From: a virus
Strand: one strand, 5' to 3'
IMG/VR virus record: IMGVR_UViG_3300025687_005968
Span: 1 to 20,857 of that record
Length of the DNA: 20,857 bases
Shown here: piece after piece, positions 19,883 to 20,857 of the stretch
Layout: the number at the start of each line of letters is the position of its first letter
Numbering within the stretch: position 1 is the first letter of the stretch
Translations under genes and position numbers: made by a program
Notes under the pieces: model-generated
Databases searched by the model: none
What the model was told of the DNA's origin: nothing
What the model saw: only the letters and a program-made list of their open reading frames with translations

Positions 19883-20857
19883 ATGGCTAGAAAATTAAGA
19901 ACAGGGTTTGAGTTACCTTTTAGTAATTCAAGTGGGAATTCAAGTAGGACTTTAAATATTAGAGATTCATATCTGTGGAATGGTATTATTATAGGAGGTT
20001 ATCAATCGACTTGGGGAACTCAATACGCAACAAGCACTTCTCTCAGAATAACGGATAATATAACTTTAACAAAAGATACAACTGCTAGAACTCTAAGCGA
20101 TGGGACTCGTGGTTCACATTTAACTAGTGCTTCCGATACTTATTTTGCGATTGATTTAACTAAATTTTCAAATGGTGCTTATTGTAATGCTTATATTTGC
20201 CCTAGACTTTCAAGTAGTTATCTTAAATTAGGGTATTTCTATGATGGAACCGATAAATATGAGGCTTATGTTAATAGCACAGGGGCTACAGACATTGTAA
20301 CAATATCAAAAAACTCCACTGATGTTGCTACATTTGACACAGGAGCACCCCATAGCGTAAATACTTGGTATAATTACTCTGTAGGTGTTGATAATACTGG
20401 AACTATTACTGTGGGTTTCAATGGATCTACTCCTTTAACATATAATACTTCTGTTAGTTTTGCTAATTGGAATTTTGTTTGTTTGTTCTGGTGTGGGGGA
20501 AACAGAATGGAAGTAGACGATTTAGCAATAAATGACGGTAGCGGAGCAAGCGACAATTCAACGCCTAATTCTATAAGAGGTTATAATTTCTTTGACGCTG
20601 CAACATTAAACACAAATAGCGGATTTTCAGCCGTTGGCGGAACGACGGTTCTTGCTAATTTACAGGATGGTTCGGACTCAACTAGAGCAAGTGCAAGTTC
20701 TGATTTGTCCTATATTGATTTTTCTTTGCCTACTCTTTCGGGTACTGGTATGTCAGAAACGGCATCGAATTTTACAAAAATTGAGGCAATTAATGTTTAC
20801 GGTAGACAGATCGAAGCGACTAAGGCGAGCAGTTTACTCAAAGCAAAGGTAACGGAT
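19883..20857 (+). CDS. Lectin/glucanase-like (concanavalin-fold) virion protein, 3' cut by window
   Basis: ATG at 19883 opens a frame of 325 codons that runs off the window end. The sequence is beta-rich with few charges. About residues 70-215 resemble a LamG/concanavalin-like sandwich: TYFAIDLTKFSNGAYCNAYI, LKLGYFYDGTDKYEAYVN, NTWYNYSVGVDNTGTITVGF and RMEVDDLAINDGSG, the last a typical closing strand of phage surface proteins of this fold. A second beta domain begins near residue 230. It is likely a tail or head surface protein for host or glycan contact. The product beyond 325 residues is unknown. Confidence 0.65.
   Translation, partial: MARKLRTGFELPFSNSSGNSSRTLNIRDSYLWNGIIIGGYQSTWGTQYATSTSLRITDNITLTKDTTARTLSDGTRGSHLTSASDTYFAIDLTKFSNGAYCNAYICPRLSSSYLKLGYFYDGTDKYEAYVNSTGATDIVTISKNSTDVATFDTGAPHSVNTWYNYSVGVDNTGTITVGFNGSTPLTYNTSVSFANWNFVCLFWCGGNRMEVDDLAINDGSGASDNSTPNSIRGYNFFDAATLNTNSGFSAVGGTTVLANLQDGSDSTRASASSDLSYIDFSLPTLSGTGMSETASNFTKIEAINVYGRQIEATKASSLLKAKVTD

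Noticed and set aside
1-20857. tRNA genes, integrase, transposase or insertion-sequence ends
   Set aside because: I looked for cloverleaf-like segments, recombinase motifs and long terminal inverted repeats and saw none that I could support by eye.

Overview
The window is a contiguous piece of a tailed double-stranded DNA bacteriophage genome, free or integrated. The evidence is a head-assembly block in canonical order (small-terminase-like protein, large terminase, portal, scaffold, major capsid protein, head/tail accessory proteins), dense packing of mostly very short genes with ATGA, TAATG or GTGA overlaps, and no cellular housekeeping, rRNA or tRNA gene. The DNA is AT-rich. Many genes have good Shine-Dalgarno sites (AGGAG, GGAGG), so the host probably uses SD-led initiation. 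I cannot name the host. The lack of an integrase or a recognisable repressor module in this piece does not settle lifestyle.

Layout. (1) 1-1088: end of a rightward operon with a papain-like cysteine peptidase that carries a C-terminal membrane anchor, flanked by small unknown genes and closed by a terminator near 1122-1150. (2) 1238-5342: a leftward operon of about 17 very small genes, several under 60 codons, including two ribbon-helix-helix-like proteins; it has the look of early host-takeover or regulatory genes. (3) 5343-5943: a non-coding divergent control region with a palindromic operator/promoter, a cluster of TAGGAYAG motifs and three copies of a 21-bp repeat. (4) 5944-6489: small-terminase-like HTH protein, followed by a non-coding stretch with a direct repeat, a perfect hairpin and a C-rich tract. 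(5) 6755-10976: an accessory block inserted between the terminase genes. It holds a Mom-like DNA-modification protein, a PD-(D/E)XK nuclease, a Cro/CI-type HTH, a Lar-like zinc protein, an orphan beta-class DNA methyltransferase and many small unknown genes. (6) 10976-20857: large terminase, a Cys-rich protein with a lysine-rich tail, portal, a small protein, scaffold, major capsid protein on its own promoter and terminator, then three head/tail proteins, the last cut off by the window end.

The most interesting theme is a possible anti-restriction or DNA-modification set within 4.3 kb: Mom-like acyltransferase-fold protein, Lar-like restriction-alleviation candidate and DPPY methyltransferase. 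The tail-anchored papain-like peptidase and the repeat-rich control region come next. All functional calls rest on reading motifs by eye; no database search was run.
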